From positions 2,232,001-2,296,000 of the forward strand of contig NZ_CP025113.1 in assembly GCF_002831585.1 (NCBI RefSeq): a DNA stretch of 64,000 nt. The letters are read 5' to 3'. Below the pieces are notes generated by a model, which was given only the letters and a program-made list of their open reading frames with translations, was not told where the DNA came from and searched no databases. The translations under genes and the position numbers were made by a program. Source of the stretch: Bradyrhizobium sp. SK17 (GTDB lineage Bacteria; Pseudomonadota; Alphaproteobacteria; Rhizobiales; Xanthobacteraceae). The stretch's first letter is position 1. Every line of letters starts with the position of its first letter. Positions 8,609 to 17,858 of this stretch are shown one piece after another.

Positions 8609-9238
8609 ATGCTAGGCCGTCCCAAATTCGTTCTTGCTTCCGGTTCGCCGCGGCGGCTGGCGCTGCTCAACCAGGCCGGCATCGAACCCGATGCGCTGCG
8701 TCCGGCCGATGTCGACGAGACCCCGCGGCGCGGAGAGTTGCCGCGCGCCTGCGCCAACCGCCTGGCGCGTGCCAAGGCCGACGCCGCGCTGAAATCGGTG
8801 CAGCTTGACGACGACTTGCGCGGCTCCTTCATCATTGCCGCCGACACCGTGGTCGCGGTTGGCCGCCGCATCCTGCCCAAGGCCAACCTGGTCGACGAGG
8901 CCGCGCAATGCCTGCGGCTGCTGTCGGGCCGCAATCACCGCGTCTACACCGCGATCTGCGTGGTGACGCCGCGCGAGGCGTTCCGCCAGCGCCTGGTCGA
9001 GACCCGCGTGCGCTTCAAGCGGCTCAGCGAGGACGACATCCAGGCCTATATCGGCTCCGGCGAATGGCGCGGCAAAGCCGGCGGCTACGCCGTGCAGGGC
9101 ATCGCCGGCTCCTTCGTGGTCAAGATGGTCGGCTCCTACACCAACGTGGTCGGCCTGCCGCTGTATGAGACCGTGACCTTGCTCGGCGGCGAAGGCTTCC
9201 CGATCCGCTACGGCTGGCTCAACACCGCGGCGGTGTGA
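8609..9238 (+). CDS. maf: Maf family nucleotide pyrophosphatase
   Basis: A 209-residue Maf/HAM1-fold house-cleaning pyrophosphatase that hydrolyses non-canonical or excess nucleoside triphosphates. Motifs: [16 protein letters not shown] at the N-terminus, [17 protein letters not shown] (metal/substrate loop), and [20 protein letters not shown]. The frame is open from 8438, but family similarity starts at [13 protein letters not shown]. infA, which sits in front of maf in several relatives, is absent here. No strong Shine-Dalgarno is seen. Confidence 0.92.
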   Translation: MLGRPKFVLASGSPRRLALLNQAGIEPDALRPADVDETPRRGELPRACANRLARAKADAALKSVQLDDDLRGSFIIAADTVVAVGRRILPKANLVDEAAQCLRLLSGRNHRVYTAICVVTPREAFRQRLVETRVRFKRLSEDDIQAYIGSGEWRGKAGGYAVQGIAGSFVVKMVGSYTNVVGLPLYETVTLLGGEGFPIRYGWLNTAAV

Positions 9239-9309
9239 GGCAACTCAGAGCAGCGCGGAACATCCGGCCGCATGCTTGATCGCCAGACGGTATAGGCTAA
9301 GTCCCAGCC

Positions 9310-9492
9310 ATGACCGACCAACCCCGAACGCCCCCGGCCACCCCGCGCGCCTGCCCGATCTGCGGCAAGCCCGTCGAGCAGGCCTTCCGCCCGTTCTGCT
9401 CGCCGCGCTGCCGCGACGTCGACCTCAACCGCTGGCTGACCGGCCGCTATGTCGTCCCCGGCCGCGAGGACGACGCGGAAGACCCGGAATAG
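9310..9492 (+). CDS. yacG: DNA gyrase inhibitor YacG
   Basis: A 60-residue zinc protein, the normal size. The zinc knuckle is CPICGKP followed after about 15 residues by FCSPRCRDVDLNRW, and an acidic tail (REDDAEDPE) follows. In E. coli YacG binds GyrB and blocks DNA binding by gyrase. It closes the maf-yacG pair and is followed by tRNA-Phe. Confidence 0.94.
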   Translation: MTDQPRTPPATPRACPICGKPVEQAFRPFCSPRCRDVDLNRWLTGRYVVPGREDDAEDPE

Positions 9493-9631
9493 CCAAGTTT
9501 TCCCAACAAGTTGGGGAAAGATGACGGGACGGGCCGCGCCCGGCGGAGTGTTTCGCGAAGCCGGGTGGACACAGCGCCCCGACCTCTCTATAAACCGCCC
9601 GCTCGCACCGGCCTTTCGGCCCCGCGGGTAT

Positions 9632-9707
9632 GCCCAGGTAGCTCAGTTGGTAGAGCATGCGACTGAAAATCGCAGTGTCGGTGGTTCGATCCCGCCCCTG
9701 GGCACCA
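9632..9707 (+). tRNA. tRNA-Phe (GAA), CCA encoded
   Basis: Full cloverleaf: acceptor GCCCAGG/CCTGGGC, D-arm GCTCAGTTGGTAGAGC, anticodon stem TGCGA/TCGCA around CTGAAAA (anticodon GAA), and T-arm containing GGTTCGATCCC. CCA is encoded. Its last 26 bases are repeated exactly at 9787-9812. Confidence 0.97.
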
Positions 9708-9765
9708 TCCCCCCTCAATGCTGCCGTAGCCCGTAATCGCTCCACGCGGACACTCGTCCCGGCGT

Positions 9766-9830
9766 AGCCCGAAGGGCGAAGCCGGATGGTTCGATCCCGC
9801 CCCTGGGCACCACGCTTCACCCTTCGGGCT
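9766..9830. repeat. Second copy of the tRNA-Phe 3' end inside an inverted repeat
   Basis: Positions 9787-9812 are identical to the last 26 bases of tRNA-Phe (9682-9707), T-arm through CCA. The copy is flanked by inverted arms AGCCCGAAGGGCGAAG (9766-9781) and CTTCACCCTTCGGGCT (9815-9830), matching at 15 of 16 positions. Exact duplication of a tRNA 3' end is the mark left by tRNA-targeting integrases. With only 79 bases between the copies, an element has presumably been lost, or only an att site was left. Confidence 0.85.
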
Positions 9831-9858
9831 GCACGTGGCGGAGCCACGCATCAGCCGC

Positions 9859-10662
9859 CTACCGATAATCCTTGTTGTCGATCGTCTTGCTGTCCTTGCC
9901 GCCGTCACCGCCGGTCGGCATGCACTCGACCTGGACGAGGTCGGGATAGAGCTCCCAGGATCGCACCAGGAATTTTCTGCGCACGCCGTAGGAGGTGATG
10001 ACGCAGCGGTTCAGCACCGGGCTGACGGCGGCGGCGACGTAGCCGGGATAGAACAGCGAGCCGTGGTGGAGGATGCTCCAGAGCTCGTTGAACCAGGTCG
10101 AGCGCACCCGGAACGTCACGGTGTTCTGCTCGGTGCAGGGCAGCGTCTCGCAACCATAGACCTCGTGGACCTCGAGGCCTTCGGTCTGCGAGCTGGAGAG
10201 GTTTTGCGAGTTGGAGAGATAGAGCTGCTCGTCGTGCCGCACCGTGGCCAGGTACCAGGGCAAGGTCGCCGCGACCGTCACCGCGCCATAGACGAGGTAG
10301 CAGACGGCGATCGTCGCCAGGATCATGATGCCGCCGCGCGCTTTGCTGAACTCCGGGTCGCCATAGGCGTCCTTGGCGTAGACGCAGCGCGCCCAGAGCG
10401 CGCGGTAGCCGGCGAAGAGCCAGCGCACGAAGCGGTAGAGCCGCCAGGTGACGGGCGCGATCAGCGTCAGGTAGATCCAGCCGCAGGAGCGGACGAATTG
10501 CGACCAGAACCGGCCGAGCAGGGTCAGGTCGCGATGGGCGCGCCCGAGCTCGGACTGGTCGTAGGTCTTCTTGGCCTCATAGGCCTTGGTCTTGAAGTCG
10601 GACAGCGTCTTGTCGATGCCGTCCAGCAACGCGTTGGCGTCGTCATGCGGCTTTTCGGTCAT
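9859..10662 (-). CDS. Membrane protein of the Clp-like operon
   Basis: A 267-residue protein starting MTEKPHDDANALLDGIDKTL, with a soluble amphipathic N-terminus. There are two hydrophobic stretches, one around IYLTLIAPVTWRLYRFVRWL and a clearer one at IMILATIAVCYLVYGAVTVA. A roughly 120-residue C-terminal domain with a Cys pair (YGCETLPCTEQ) is probably outside the cytoplasm. No family recognised. Its start overlaps the end of the upstream AAA+ gene by 20 bases, indicating coupled translation and a joint function. It could anchor the ATPase complex to the membrane. Confidence 0.8.
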   Translation of the reverse strand: MTEKPHDDANALLDGIDKTLSDFKTKAYEAKKTYDQSELGRAHRDLTLLGRFWSQFVRSCGWIYLTLIAPVTWRLYRFVRWLFAGYRALWARCVYAKDAYGDPEFSKARGGIMILATIAVCYLVYGAVTVAATLPWYLATVRHDEQLYLSNSQNLSSSQTEGLEVHEVYGCETLPCTEQNTVTFRVRSTWFNELWSILHHGSLFYPGYVAAAVSPVLNRCVITSYGVRRKFLVRSWELYPDLVQVECMPTGGDGGKDSKTIDNKDYR

Positions 10663-12856
10663 GGGGGATCCAGCTCGACGTGAAATTGCGGCTCGTCGCA
10701 TCGAAGCCGATGTCGAGCGTGCCGCTGAAGGCGGGGTCCGCCATCGTCTTGTCGACGATCATGGCCTCGATGCGTTTGATCCGCCCCGGCAGGCCGCGGG
10801 CGCCGATCTCGGGCGAATAGGTCTTGTCGCAGAACTCGCGCAGCTGTGCTTCGGGGAAGCGCACCTCGATCGATTGCGCCAGGTAGAAGGCGTTGATGCG
10901 CGAGATTTCGCGGAACACGATCTTCTCGATCGTGTCCATGTTGAGCTTGTGGAACAGGATGATGTTCTCGCGCCCCTCGAAGCGGTTCAGGAATTCGGTC
11001 CGGAACGCCTTCTTCAGGTCGCGGATGGTAAGCTCATAGGCCTCTTCCTGGCTCAGGTCGCCGGGACCGGTGCCGACGCGCAACGCATGATCCGCGCCGA
11101 TATTGGTGGTCATCGGCATCACCACGTCGCCGAACTCGACCTTGCGGCCGAGATTGTCGCGGCAGCGTCCGTCGTCGAGGATGTTGAGGCAGATGTTGAA
11201 GATGTCGGGGTGAGCCTTCTCGATCTCGTCCCACAGCATGACCTGATACGGATTGGCCCGCACCGAGTTGGTCATCTCGCCGCCGGCCGCGAAGCCGTCA
11301 TAGCCCGGAGGCGCGCCGATCAGCTTGGTGACGTCGTTCTTCTCCATGAACTCGCCCATGTCGTAGCGGTTCAACGCCTTGTCGGTGTCGAACAGCGCTT
11401 CCGCCAGCCCCTTGGCGACCTCGGTCTTGCCGACGCCGCTGGCGCCGCAGAACAGGAACGGCAGCGGCCGGTCGGTGCGCCGTCCGCGCCGCCAGACCTT
11501 GATCGCGCGATCGACGTGATCGAGCACGTCGTCCTGGCCGAACACCCGCCGTTTCAGTGATCCGTGCAGGTTGAGCAGCTTGACGGCGTCGTTCTGCTTG
11601 AGCTTGGAGGCATCGATGCCGGAGATCAGCGAGAACTCGTCGATCACCATGTCGGCGGTGAACAGCAGGCGGTCGTTGATCTCCCTGGTGACGGCCTTGT
11701 ACTTCACCCGGTTCTCGTCGACGGCCGCCTGGGTCCGCGCGATCTCGCCGCGCAGCTGGAGAATCTCGGGCGTGGCATAGCCGGACGCCCTGGCGATCAG
11801 GTCGAAGTCGGCATCGCCGGCGGAGGCCTTGCCGGCAGGTTCATCGAGGTGCCGCTTCTTCTCCTCGTCCTCGAGGGTGCGCAGTTGGGTTTCCATATGC
11901 GCGATCGACTTCTCGCCCTCGCGCTGCGCCGCGTAGTAGCCCTTGATCCTGGTCTGGTATTCGGCGAACTCGGCCTTGTGGCGCGCGATCGCGGCGCGCA
12001 CGGCGGCGGCCTTCTGCTCGCTTCCGGCGGCGGCGCCGCTGGCGGTGAGACGCGCCAGCTCCGCTTCCAGCTGCGCGAGCAACGGCGGCGTCGAATGCGC
12101 CCGCAGCAGATAGCGCGCCATGCCGCGATCGAGCAGGGTGCGGGTGCGTGCGGGCTGCGCCGCGGTCAGCCCGGTGTCGAGCGAACGATACTTGCTCGTC
12201 ATGTCGATGGCGGCCTTGACCGCCGGCGGATCGATCCGGACCTCGTAACTCTCCTCGAGATCGCCAGCGCCGTGCAGCGCGATCTCCTCGAGCTCGGCGC
12301 CGGCCGGCTCGGTCAGATCCATCAGCGTGAAATGATCGCGGAAATCGGAATGGCACTTGAGCACCTGGGTCAGGTCGGCCTCGCGCACCTCGAGGAAGAC
12401 CTGCGTCTTCTTCGCCTTCACCATCGCCGTCAACGCGTTGACGATGTGCATCAGCCCGCTGTTGCGCAGCGCGTCGATCAGATCGAGCGTATCCTCGACG
12501 ATCAGGACGCTGTCGGGGGTGCGGTTCAGGATCGCGAAGATCGCCTTGAACTGCTTGACGATGGCGTCGTTGTCGCCGAGGCCGAACAGGCCGTCGGTGT
12601 CGAGCCAGAACAGCCGCTTGTTGACGATGTCGAACGGCGCATCGGCGTCGGCCTTGCGGGCTTGCAGCGCCAGCGCCAGCGTGGTGATGCCGACGCCGCT
12701 CGGACCGGAGACGATCACGCTGTTGGCTTCCATCCGCGTCAGGATGGTGCACAATTCCTCGAATTTCTCGGCACGGCCAACCAGCTTGAAGTTCTTCCGG
12801 TTGGCGAGCATGTCGCTGCCGGTGATCAGAAAATTGTCGGCCATGGGGATGTCCAT
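10643..12856 (-). CDS. Clp/ClpB-like protein with two AAA+ modules
   Basis: A 737-residue protein. The N-terminal module (about 20-250) has a P-loop-like GPSGVGITT (51-59) that lacks the Walker A lysine, while acidic residues that could be Walker B appear in VLIVEDTLD. A coiled-coil region follows (about 280-350). The C-terminal module is a typical class-2 Clp AAA+ domain: Walker A GASGVGKT (471-478), pore-loop-like GAPPGYDGFAAGG, Walker B MLWDEIEKAHPD, arginine-finger region FRTEFLNRFEGREN, and sensor-2 region GARGLPGRIKR. So one ring should hydrolyse ATP and the first may only bind or be inert. Probably a protein unfoldase or remodeller for the operon partners. It lacks a ClpP-binding IGF/IGL loop that I can identify, and the ClpB N-domain. 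Start at 12856 or 12844. Confidence 0.86.
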   Translation of the reverse strand: MDIPMADNFLITGSDMLANRKNFKLVGRAEKFEELCTILTRMEANSVIVSGPSGVGITTLALALQARKADADAPFDIVNKRLFWLDTDGLFGLGDNDAIVKQFKAIFAILNRTPDSVLIVEDTLDLIDALRNSGLMHIVNALTAMVKAKKTQVFLEVREADLTQVLKCHSDFRDHFTLMDLTEPAGAELEEIALHGAGDLEESYEVRIDPPAVKAAIDMTSKYRSLDTGLTAAQPARTRTLLDRGMARYLLRAHSTPPLLAQLEAELARLTASGAAAGSEQKAAAVRAAIARHKAEFAEYQTRIKGYYAAQREGEKSIAHMETQLRTLEDEEKKRHLDEPAGKASAGDADFDLIARASGYATPEILQLRGEIARTQAAVDENRVKYKAVTREINDRLLFTADMVIDEFSLISGIDASKLKQNDAVKLLNLHGSLKRRVFGQDDVLDHVDRAIKVWRRGRRTDRPLPFLFCGASGVGKTEVAKGLAEALFDTDKALNRYDMGEFMEKNDVTKLIGAPPGYDGFAAGGEMTNSVRANPYQVMLWDEIEKAHPDIFNICLNILDDGRCRDNLGRKVEFGDVVMPMTTNIGADHALRVGTGPGDLSQEEAYELTIRDLKKAFRTEFLNRFEGRENIILFHKLNMDTIEKIVFREISRINAFYLAQSIEVRFPEAQLREFCDKTYSPEIGARGLPGRIKRIEAMIVDKTMADPAFSGTLDIGFDATSRNFTSSWIPHDRKAA

Positions 12857-12912
12857 CGGTCAGGCTGCATGCGGGAACGCCCGGACCGGCGGTGCCGGTC
12901 CGGGAAACAAGC

Positions 12913-14556
12913 TCAGATCTGCCCGAACGTGATCTCCTTGTCGTCGACCGGCTTCGGCGCCGCGGCAGCGGCCGCCGCGCCGGCTTCCTTGGCATCCATG
13001 CCGATGCTCTCCTGCAATCGCGCGCGCACCGTGGCGGTGACGTCGCTGAGCTCGCCGAGCCGGCTCTGGATGTTGGAGAGCCCGTCTTCGCGCAGCTTGT
13101 TGGCGGCTTGCAGCGATTCGGCGATGTTCGACATCGACTCGACCTTCTCCATGATCCGCTTGGAGGCCTCGTCGACCTGCAGCGCCTGACGGATCACCTC
13201 CTTGTTGGCGACGTCGTCGGTCACCGCATTCATCGCCCGCATCGAATCCCGCACGCTCTCGGAGGCTTCGTTGAGCGCAGAGTTGTTGAGCGCCTGGATC
13301 GTGGTGTTCAGGCTGGTGGCGACGCTGGCGATACCGTCGCTGGAGAGCTCGCGCAAATTGACGTTCTGCTTGCCGAGGGCGTCGTGGAAGGTGTTGGCGT
13401 CGACGGCGTCCTTTTCGAGATCGGCTACCGTCTTCTTGGTGCCGCGCCCGCTATCCAGCAGCGCCGTGACATGGCGTTCGAAATCGTTCTTCTTGCGCTC
13501 GCGCTCGAGGCGGCCAAGCGTATCCTCGCCCTCCTTCGGAGTCGACAGCGCCTGCACCTTCTCCTTGTTTGCCGTAGAGGCGAGGTCGATGCCCTTGTCG
13601 AGGATCGCGACCACCGTGATCATCTGCGAGTTGATCTTGACCAGCTTGTCGGCCTGGCCCTCGATTCCGCCGAGCTCGTCGCGCAGCTCCGAGACCGTGA
13701 CCTGCGACTTGTCGATGTAGTCGAGCGCGGCCTTGATGATGCCCTCGACGCGCTTGACGTGCTCGGGGCCGGAGATGTCGAGCATCTTGCGGACCTGGTC
13801 CTTCTCGGCCTTGAACTTGCCCTGCTTGGCGTCGTGCTCGGCCTTCTCCGTGATGATCGCCTGCGCCTTGTCGCGACAGGTCTTCAGCGCCTCGATCTGC
13901 TTGGCGATCAGGAGCTCCTTGGCGGCGATTTCGGCCTGCGCGGATTTCTTGATGCCGCCGAACAGGCCGGTCTGCGTCTTCAGCTTGGCGATGTCGCGCT
14001 CGAGCATGTCCTTGTCGGAGGTCGCCTGCCGCGCCTGGGATTCGACCTCCGAGGTCCGGCGGTCCCAATCGGCCTCGCGCTTGCGATCGTCCTCGATCTC
14101 CGCGAAGGTATCCAGCACGACATTGTCGCCGGCGGTGCGCAGCGTGTAGAGCGCATCGAGATTGTCGACCAGCGGGTGGATCATCTCGCGGAAGTCCAGC
14201 ACGCCCTTGTTCATGTCGGCAAAGGTCTGCTTCATCTTGGCGAAGACGGTCGTCGACGACAGCTCGATCAGCTTGCGCTGCATCAGCGTGCGCTGCTGCG
14301 CCAGATATTCCTTGTAGGCCTCGAGCTGCTTGACCGACGCCTTGCAGTCCTCGGCAAGATCCGGCGAGAGCAGCGCGCCGATCTGGCGGCTGCGTTCCTC
14401 GGGCGTGACTTCGGGATTGAAGACGATCTTGGCCACGGGATTGGCGGTGATGTCGACGGGCGCGGCCTGCGCCGCCTGCTTCGGCGCCATCCGCGCCTTG
14501 ATGGCCTCGTTGACGGCGGTCGATTCCGCGAGTTTCGGGGATGCAGAGGTGGACAT
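12913..14556 (-). CDS. Long coiled-coil protein, first gene of the Clp-like operon
   Basis: A 547-residue soluble protein, rich in Lys/Glu/Asp/Ala, with long heptad-like stretches (for example around ADWDRRTSEVESQARQATSD and AEKDQVRKMLDI). A Gly-containing break FGGIKKSAQAEI sits near residue 190. The N-terminus is Ala/Pro-rich and the C-terminus ends DDKEITFGQI after an Ala/Pro run. No signal peptide, membrane segment or enzyme motif. It has an overall resemblance to tellurite-resistance TelA-type helical proteins, but I would not assign that family. GGAG 9 bases upstream supports the start. A gap of 56 bases separates it from the ATPase gene, so it is probably the substrate, adaptor or scaffold of that ATPase. 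Confidence 0.84.
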   Translation of the reverse strand: MSTSASPKLAESTAVNEAIKARMAPKQAAQAAPVDITANPVAKIVFNPEVTPEERSRQIGALLSPDLAEDCKASVKQLEAYKEYLAQQRTLMQRKLIELSSTTVFAKMKQTFADMNKGVLDFREMIHPLVDNLDALYTLRTAGDNVVLDTFAEIEDDRKREADWDRRTSEVESQARQATSDKDMLERDIAKLKTQTGLFGGIKKSAQAEIAAKELLIAKQIEALKTCRDKAQAIITEKAEHDAKQGKFKAEKDQVRKMLDISGPEHVKRVEGIIKAALDYIDKSQVTVSELRDELGGIEGQADKLVKINSQMITVVAILDKGIDLASTANKEKVQALSTPKEGEDTLGRLERERKKNDFERHVTALLDSGRGTKKTVADLEKDAVDANTFHDALGKQNVNLRELSSDGIASVATSLNTTIQALNNSALNEASESVRDSMRAMNAVTDDVANKEVIRQALQVDEASKRIMEKVESMSNIAESLQAANKLREDGLSNIQSRLGELSDVTATVRARLQESIGMDAKEAGAAAAAAAPKPVDDKEITFGQI

Positions 14557-15116
14557 TGCAGTCGTCTCCAGGTGGGGCGACTCCGAAACGGAGCCGCATG
14601 TGCAGCGCAGACGTTCAGGCCGCGTTGCGGGAAATCGTCGTTGGGCAACTCACATGAAAATTCCGGCCGGCGCGGAAGCTAGATGCGACTCCTCGGTCGC
14701 ACAACCGTAGGGAGGTGCAATTAGCCCGTTTAACCAAACGAAGTCGCAACAGTGTGTACGCATCGTTTTATGATTGCTGAGAGTTTCAGCCCGGCAGGAA
14801 GCTCATTGTTGATGGCTGTTTTGTCGCTTCATGCCCGGTCTGGTTCGATTGAATCGTGATGGGCCTGTTCTGGATCGATGCGGAGGGAGCTTGGCATCGG
14901 ATGCTGAGGACATGCGCCCTCTGGTTGACGCGCGCAAGGCGCACACGGCGATTTGAACGCGCGGCGGTCACTCGGCCCGGAATCGATCGGATTTCAGGCT
15001 CTAAATATCTGAATCCATTTTCGAAATGCGCCCCGGCCTGTTGCGCAGGCAGGAACTCGGGTCGAATGTAACTTTATTCAGCCGCGGGCAATGAAGTTGC
15101 CAAGAATGGTGACGGC
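14557..15116. other. Intergenic gap of 560 bases
   Basis: Separates the Clp-like operon from the GGDEF-EAL gene, both on the minus strand. Short open frames exist on both strands, but none has a family pattern or convincing ribosome-binding site. The promoter of the Clp-like operon must lie near 14560-14780, where the sequence is less GC-rich (around TTAACCAAACG and CATCGTTTTATGATTG), but no clear -35/-10 pair could be fixed. Confidence 0.5.
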
Positions 15117-17660
15117 TCAAAGACTCTTCTGCTTCGGCTGCATCCGGGATGCCTCGCGCTCGATGCGGGCGGCGACCTGCGTCGCCTTGTCGGCTGCGAC
15201 GGGCGGGGAAAACACGAAGCCCTGCACCTGGTCGCAATCGAGCCCGCCGAGCACGTCCACTTCTGCCGGCAATTCGGCGCCCTCCGCCACCACGGTCATG
15301 CCGAGCCCGTGCGACAGCGCGATGATGCCGCCAAGCAGCTTGCGCTTCTCCGGCGCGGTGGAGATGCCATCCACGAAGGCCCGGTCCACCTTGAGGCAAT
15401 CGAACGGCAGGCGCGTCAGATAGCCGAGCGAGGAATAGCCCGAGCCGAAATCGTCCAGCGCGAGCCGGACGCCGAGATCGGAGAGCGCGGTCAGCGTGCG
15501 GCTGATCCGCTGCTCGGTGTGATCCACGAACAGGTTTTCGGTCAGCTCCAGGCAGAGCAGCTTGGCGGGAAAGCCGGTCTCCGCCAGCACGGCCGAGACC
15601 GCGGTCTCGAAATCCACGTTCCAGATCTGCGCCGGAGAGACGTTGACCGAGACGGCGCGCGGCGGCAATCCGGCATCCAGCCAGATGCGGCCCTGCCGGC
15701 AGGCCTCACGCAGCACCCACAGGCCGAGGTCGACGATCAGCCCGGAGCTTTCGGCGATCGGGATGAACTCCGCCGGCGAGATCGGCCCGCGCTCGGGATG
15801 AGTCCAGCGCAGCAGCGCCTCGAAGCCGGTGACGCGACCGGTCCTCAGGTCGAGCTGCGGCTGGTAATGGGCCTCGAGCGTGCCAGCCTCCACGGCGTGG
15901 CGCAGATGCCGGCCGAGATCGAGCCGTTGATCGACCGCCTGGGCATAGACCGGCTCGAACAGTTGCGCCCGGCCGCGTCCGGCCTCCTTGGCCATGTAGA
16001 GCGCGAGGTCGGCGTTGCGCGCGGCCGTCTCCGCCGTCGCGCCATGCTCCGGCAGGCGGGCGATGCCGATGGTGGCGCCGACACAAGCCTCGCCCTCGGT
16101 GAGATCGACGGGGACCGACAGCTTGACGATCAGCCGGTTGGCGAGTTCGGTCAGCGCGACGTCGGACATGCCGTATCCCTCCGCCAGCACGGCGAATTCG
16201 TCGCCGCCGAGCCGGGCGATGAAGGCGCGCGGCCCCAATTCCTGGCGCAGCGCGGCCGCCACTTGGACCAGCAATTTGTCGCCGGCGGCATGGCCGAGGG
16301 AATCATTGACCTCCTTGAAGCGATCGAGGTCGATCAGCAGCAGCGCGCCGCGGCGGTCTTGCTGGGCGCAACCTTCGATCAGGGTTGCGAGCTGGCGCGT
16401 GAACAGCGCGCGATTGGCAAGCCCGGTCAAAGGATCGGTGTAGGCGAGCTGCTCGAGCTGGCGCTCGGCCTCCTTGCGCTCGGTGACGTCCTGCACGGTG
16501 CCGATGATGCCGATGACCTTGTCGTGGGCGACCTCCGCCTTGCAGATCACGGCCAGATCGCGGGGAGTGCCGTCCGCGTGCACGATGCGCAGATCGGTGG
16601 CTTCGGTCGCACGGGTGCGGAGAACCCGCTTTTGCACGTCGCGGAAGCGGTCGGCGTCGGCGCCGAGGAAACGGGGCCTGATCGTCTCATCGGTCGGCTC
16701 GAACGTGTCGGGATCGAAGCCGAGCAGCTGGTAGAGTTCGGACGCCCAGGTCGTGCGCCCGGTGTCGAGCCGATAGCTCCAGGTGCCGATCTTGCCGAGC
16801 CGGTGCGCTTCCTCCAGCGCCCGCGTGCGCTGGTCGAGCAGCGCCTTGGCCGCCCTGAGCTGGGTGATGTCGCTGGCGGTGCCGCGATAGCCGAGAAAGC
16901 TGCCATCGTCGGCGTAGATCGGCTTGCCGCTGGTGCAGATGCTGACGCGCGACCCGTCCTTGCCGATCAACGTATAGATGAAGTCGCGAAAAGGGCGATG
17001 GGCCTCCATGTCGGCCCGGTGCTGCGCCATGCCCTCCGCGTCTTCGGGCGCATAGGCCAGCTCCCAGCGCGCTTTCCCGCCGGAGGCCACGGTCTGGAAC
17101 GCGGCATTGCCGGGAAGCGATCTGGGATAGGGCAGCAGCCGATGGTCGGGGGCGCTCTCCCAGCACCAGTCCGAGGCGGTGGAGACAAAATCGGCCAGCC
17201 GTTGCTCGCTCTCGGCCAGGCGTCGCAGCGCGGAGGTCTCCTCCGTGACGTCGCGGACGATGCCGGAGACGCGCCGGACCTGACCGCGGGCGTCGAATTC
17301 CGGCTCGCCATGGACCACGCAGTCGAGCACGCTGCCATCGGACTTGCGGAGCCTGGTTTGCACGGCGTAGGGCTGCCCGTCCGCCCAGCAGGCGGCGTAA
17401 TGCGTTTCCAGGACTTTCCGGCTTTCAGGCAAATAACGCCCGCGCACCGTGGCGATCGGGATGAAGCCGTCGACTGTCTCGAACTCGTAGAAGGCGGCGA
17501 ATTCGGGCGATATCCAGACATCGGTCGCGGCCGCACTGTGTGATTCCCAATAGCCCATGCGGGCCATCCTGATGGCACACCGCAGCGACCGTTCCTCATT
17601 CCAGCGGCGACGCGCTACCCGTGTGGGGGCCTGCCCTTGCGGCAATCTACGAGCGGCCAT
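15117..17660 (-). CDS. PAS-PAS-PAS-GGDEF-EAL cyclic-di-GMP enzyme
   Basis: An 847-residue cytoplasmic signalling protein with about three PAS/PAC units over residues 25-420; PAC ends are seen as GIVRDVTEETSALRR, YRGTASDITQLRAAK and GTVQDVTERKEAERQ. A diguanylate cyclase domain has an intact GGDEF at 485-489, and a phosphodiesterase domain has an intact EAL at 614-616. The later EAL motifs NVSPAQ, ENLFVD, LDDFGSGYSSL (about 733), LKVDRAFV and VAEGAE are also present. Both catalytic centres look competent, so the PAS part probably decides between making and degrading c-di-GMP. No membrane segment. GGGGA precedes the start. Monocistronic. Confidence 0.95.
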   Translation of the reverse strand: MAARRLPQGQAPTRVARRRWNEERSLRCAIRMARMGYWESHSAAATDVWISPEFAAFYEFETVDGFIPIATVRGRYLPESRKVLETHYAACWADGQPYAVQTRLRKSDGSVLDCVVHGEPEFDARGQVRRVSGIVRDVTEETSALRRLAESEQRLADFVSTASDWCWESAPDHRLLPYPRSLPGNAAFQTVASGGKARWELAYAPEDAEGMAQHRADMEAHRPFRDFIYTLIGKDGSRVSICTSGKPIYADDGSFLGYRGTASDITQLRAAKALLDQRTRALEEAHRLGKIGTWSYRLDTGRTTWASELYQLLGFDPDTFEPTDETIRPRFLGADADRFRDVQKRVLRTRATEATDLRIVHADGTPRDLAVICKAEVAHDKVIGIIGTVQDVTERKEAERQLEQLAYTDPLTGLANRALFTRQLATLIEGCAQQDRRGALLLIDLDRFKEVNDSLGHAAGDKLLVQVAAALRQELGPRAFIARLGGDEFAVLAEGYGMSDVALTELANRLIVKLSVPVDLTEGEACVGATIGIARLPEHGATAETAARNADLALYMAKEAGRGRAQLFEPVYAQAVDQRLDLGRHLRHAVEAGTLEAHYQPQLDLRTGRVTGFEALLRWTHPERGPISPAEFIPIAESSGLIVDLGLWVLREACRQGRIWLDAGLPPRAVSVNVSPAQIWNVDFETAVSAVLAETGFPAKLLCLELTENLFVDHTEQRISRTLTALSDLGVRLALDDFGSGYSSLGYLTRLPFDCLKVDRAFVDGISTAPEKRKLLGGIIALSHGLGMTVVAEGAELPAEVDVLGGLDCDQVQGFVFSPPVAADKATQVAARIEREASRMQPKQKSL

Positions 17661-17858
17661 CGGTCCCCAGCCAAAAATGAGCCAACGTACAAATTATACG
17701 GCAAATTCGATAGCATATCGCGCGGCAACCTTGGAGCGACCCAGGTCACAGTCCGGGGTTCTTCCGCAGATTTGGTATAGTATCGGTGAATCCCGCAACG
17801 GGTGGCGGGTCTACGGAGGAACTCGGTCGCGGCGTCGGCCCGTTCGTGGCCCGCAGGG

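Noticed and set aside
9588..9908. Minus-strand ORF with GAGSNHRHCDFQSHALPTEL
   Set aside because: It is antisense to tRNA-Phe and its duplicated end; a well-known spurious protein.
11564..13189. Very long plus-strand frame (541 codons) opposite the Clp-like operon
   Set aside because: Antisense shadow caused by GC-rich codon bias; Arg/Gly/Asp/Val composition without motifs. The same applies to other long antisense frames such as those opposite the GGDEF-EAL and sulfone operon genes.
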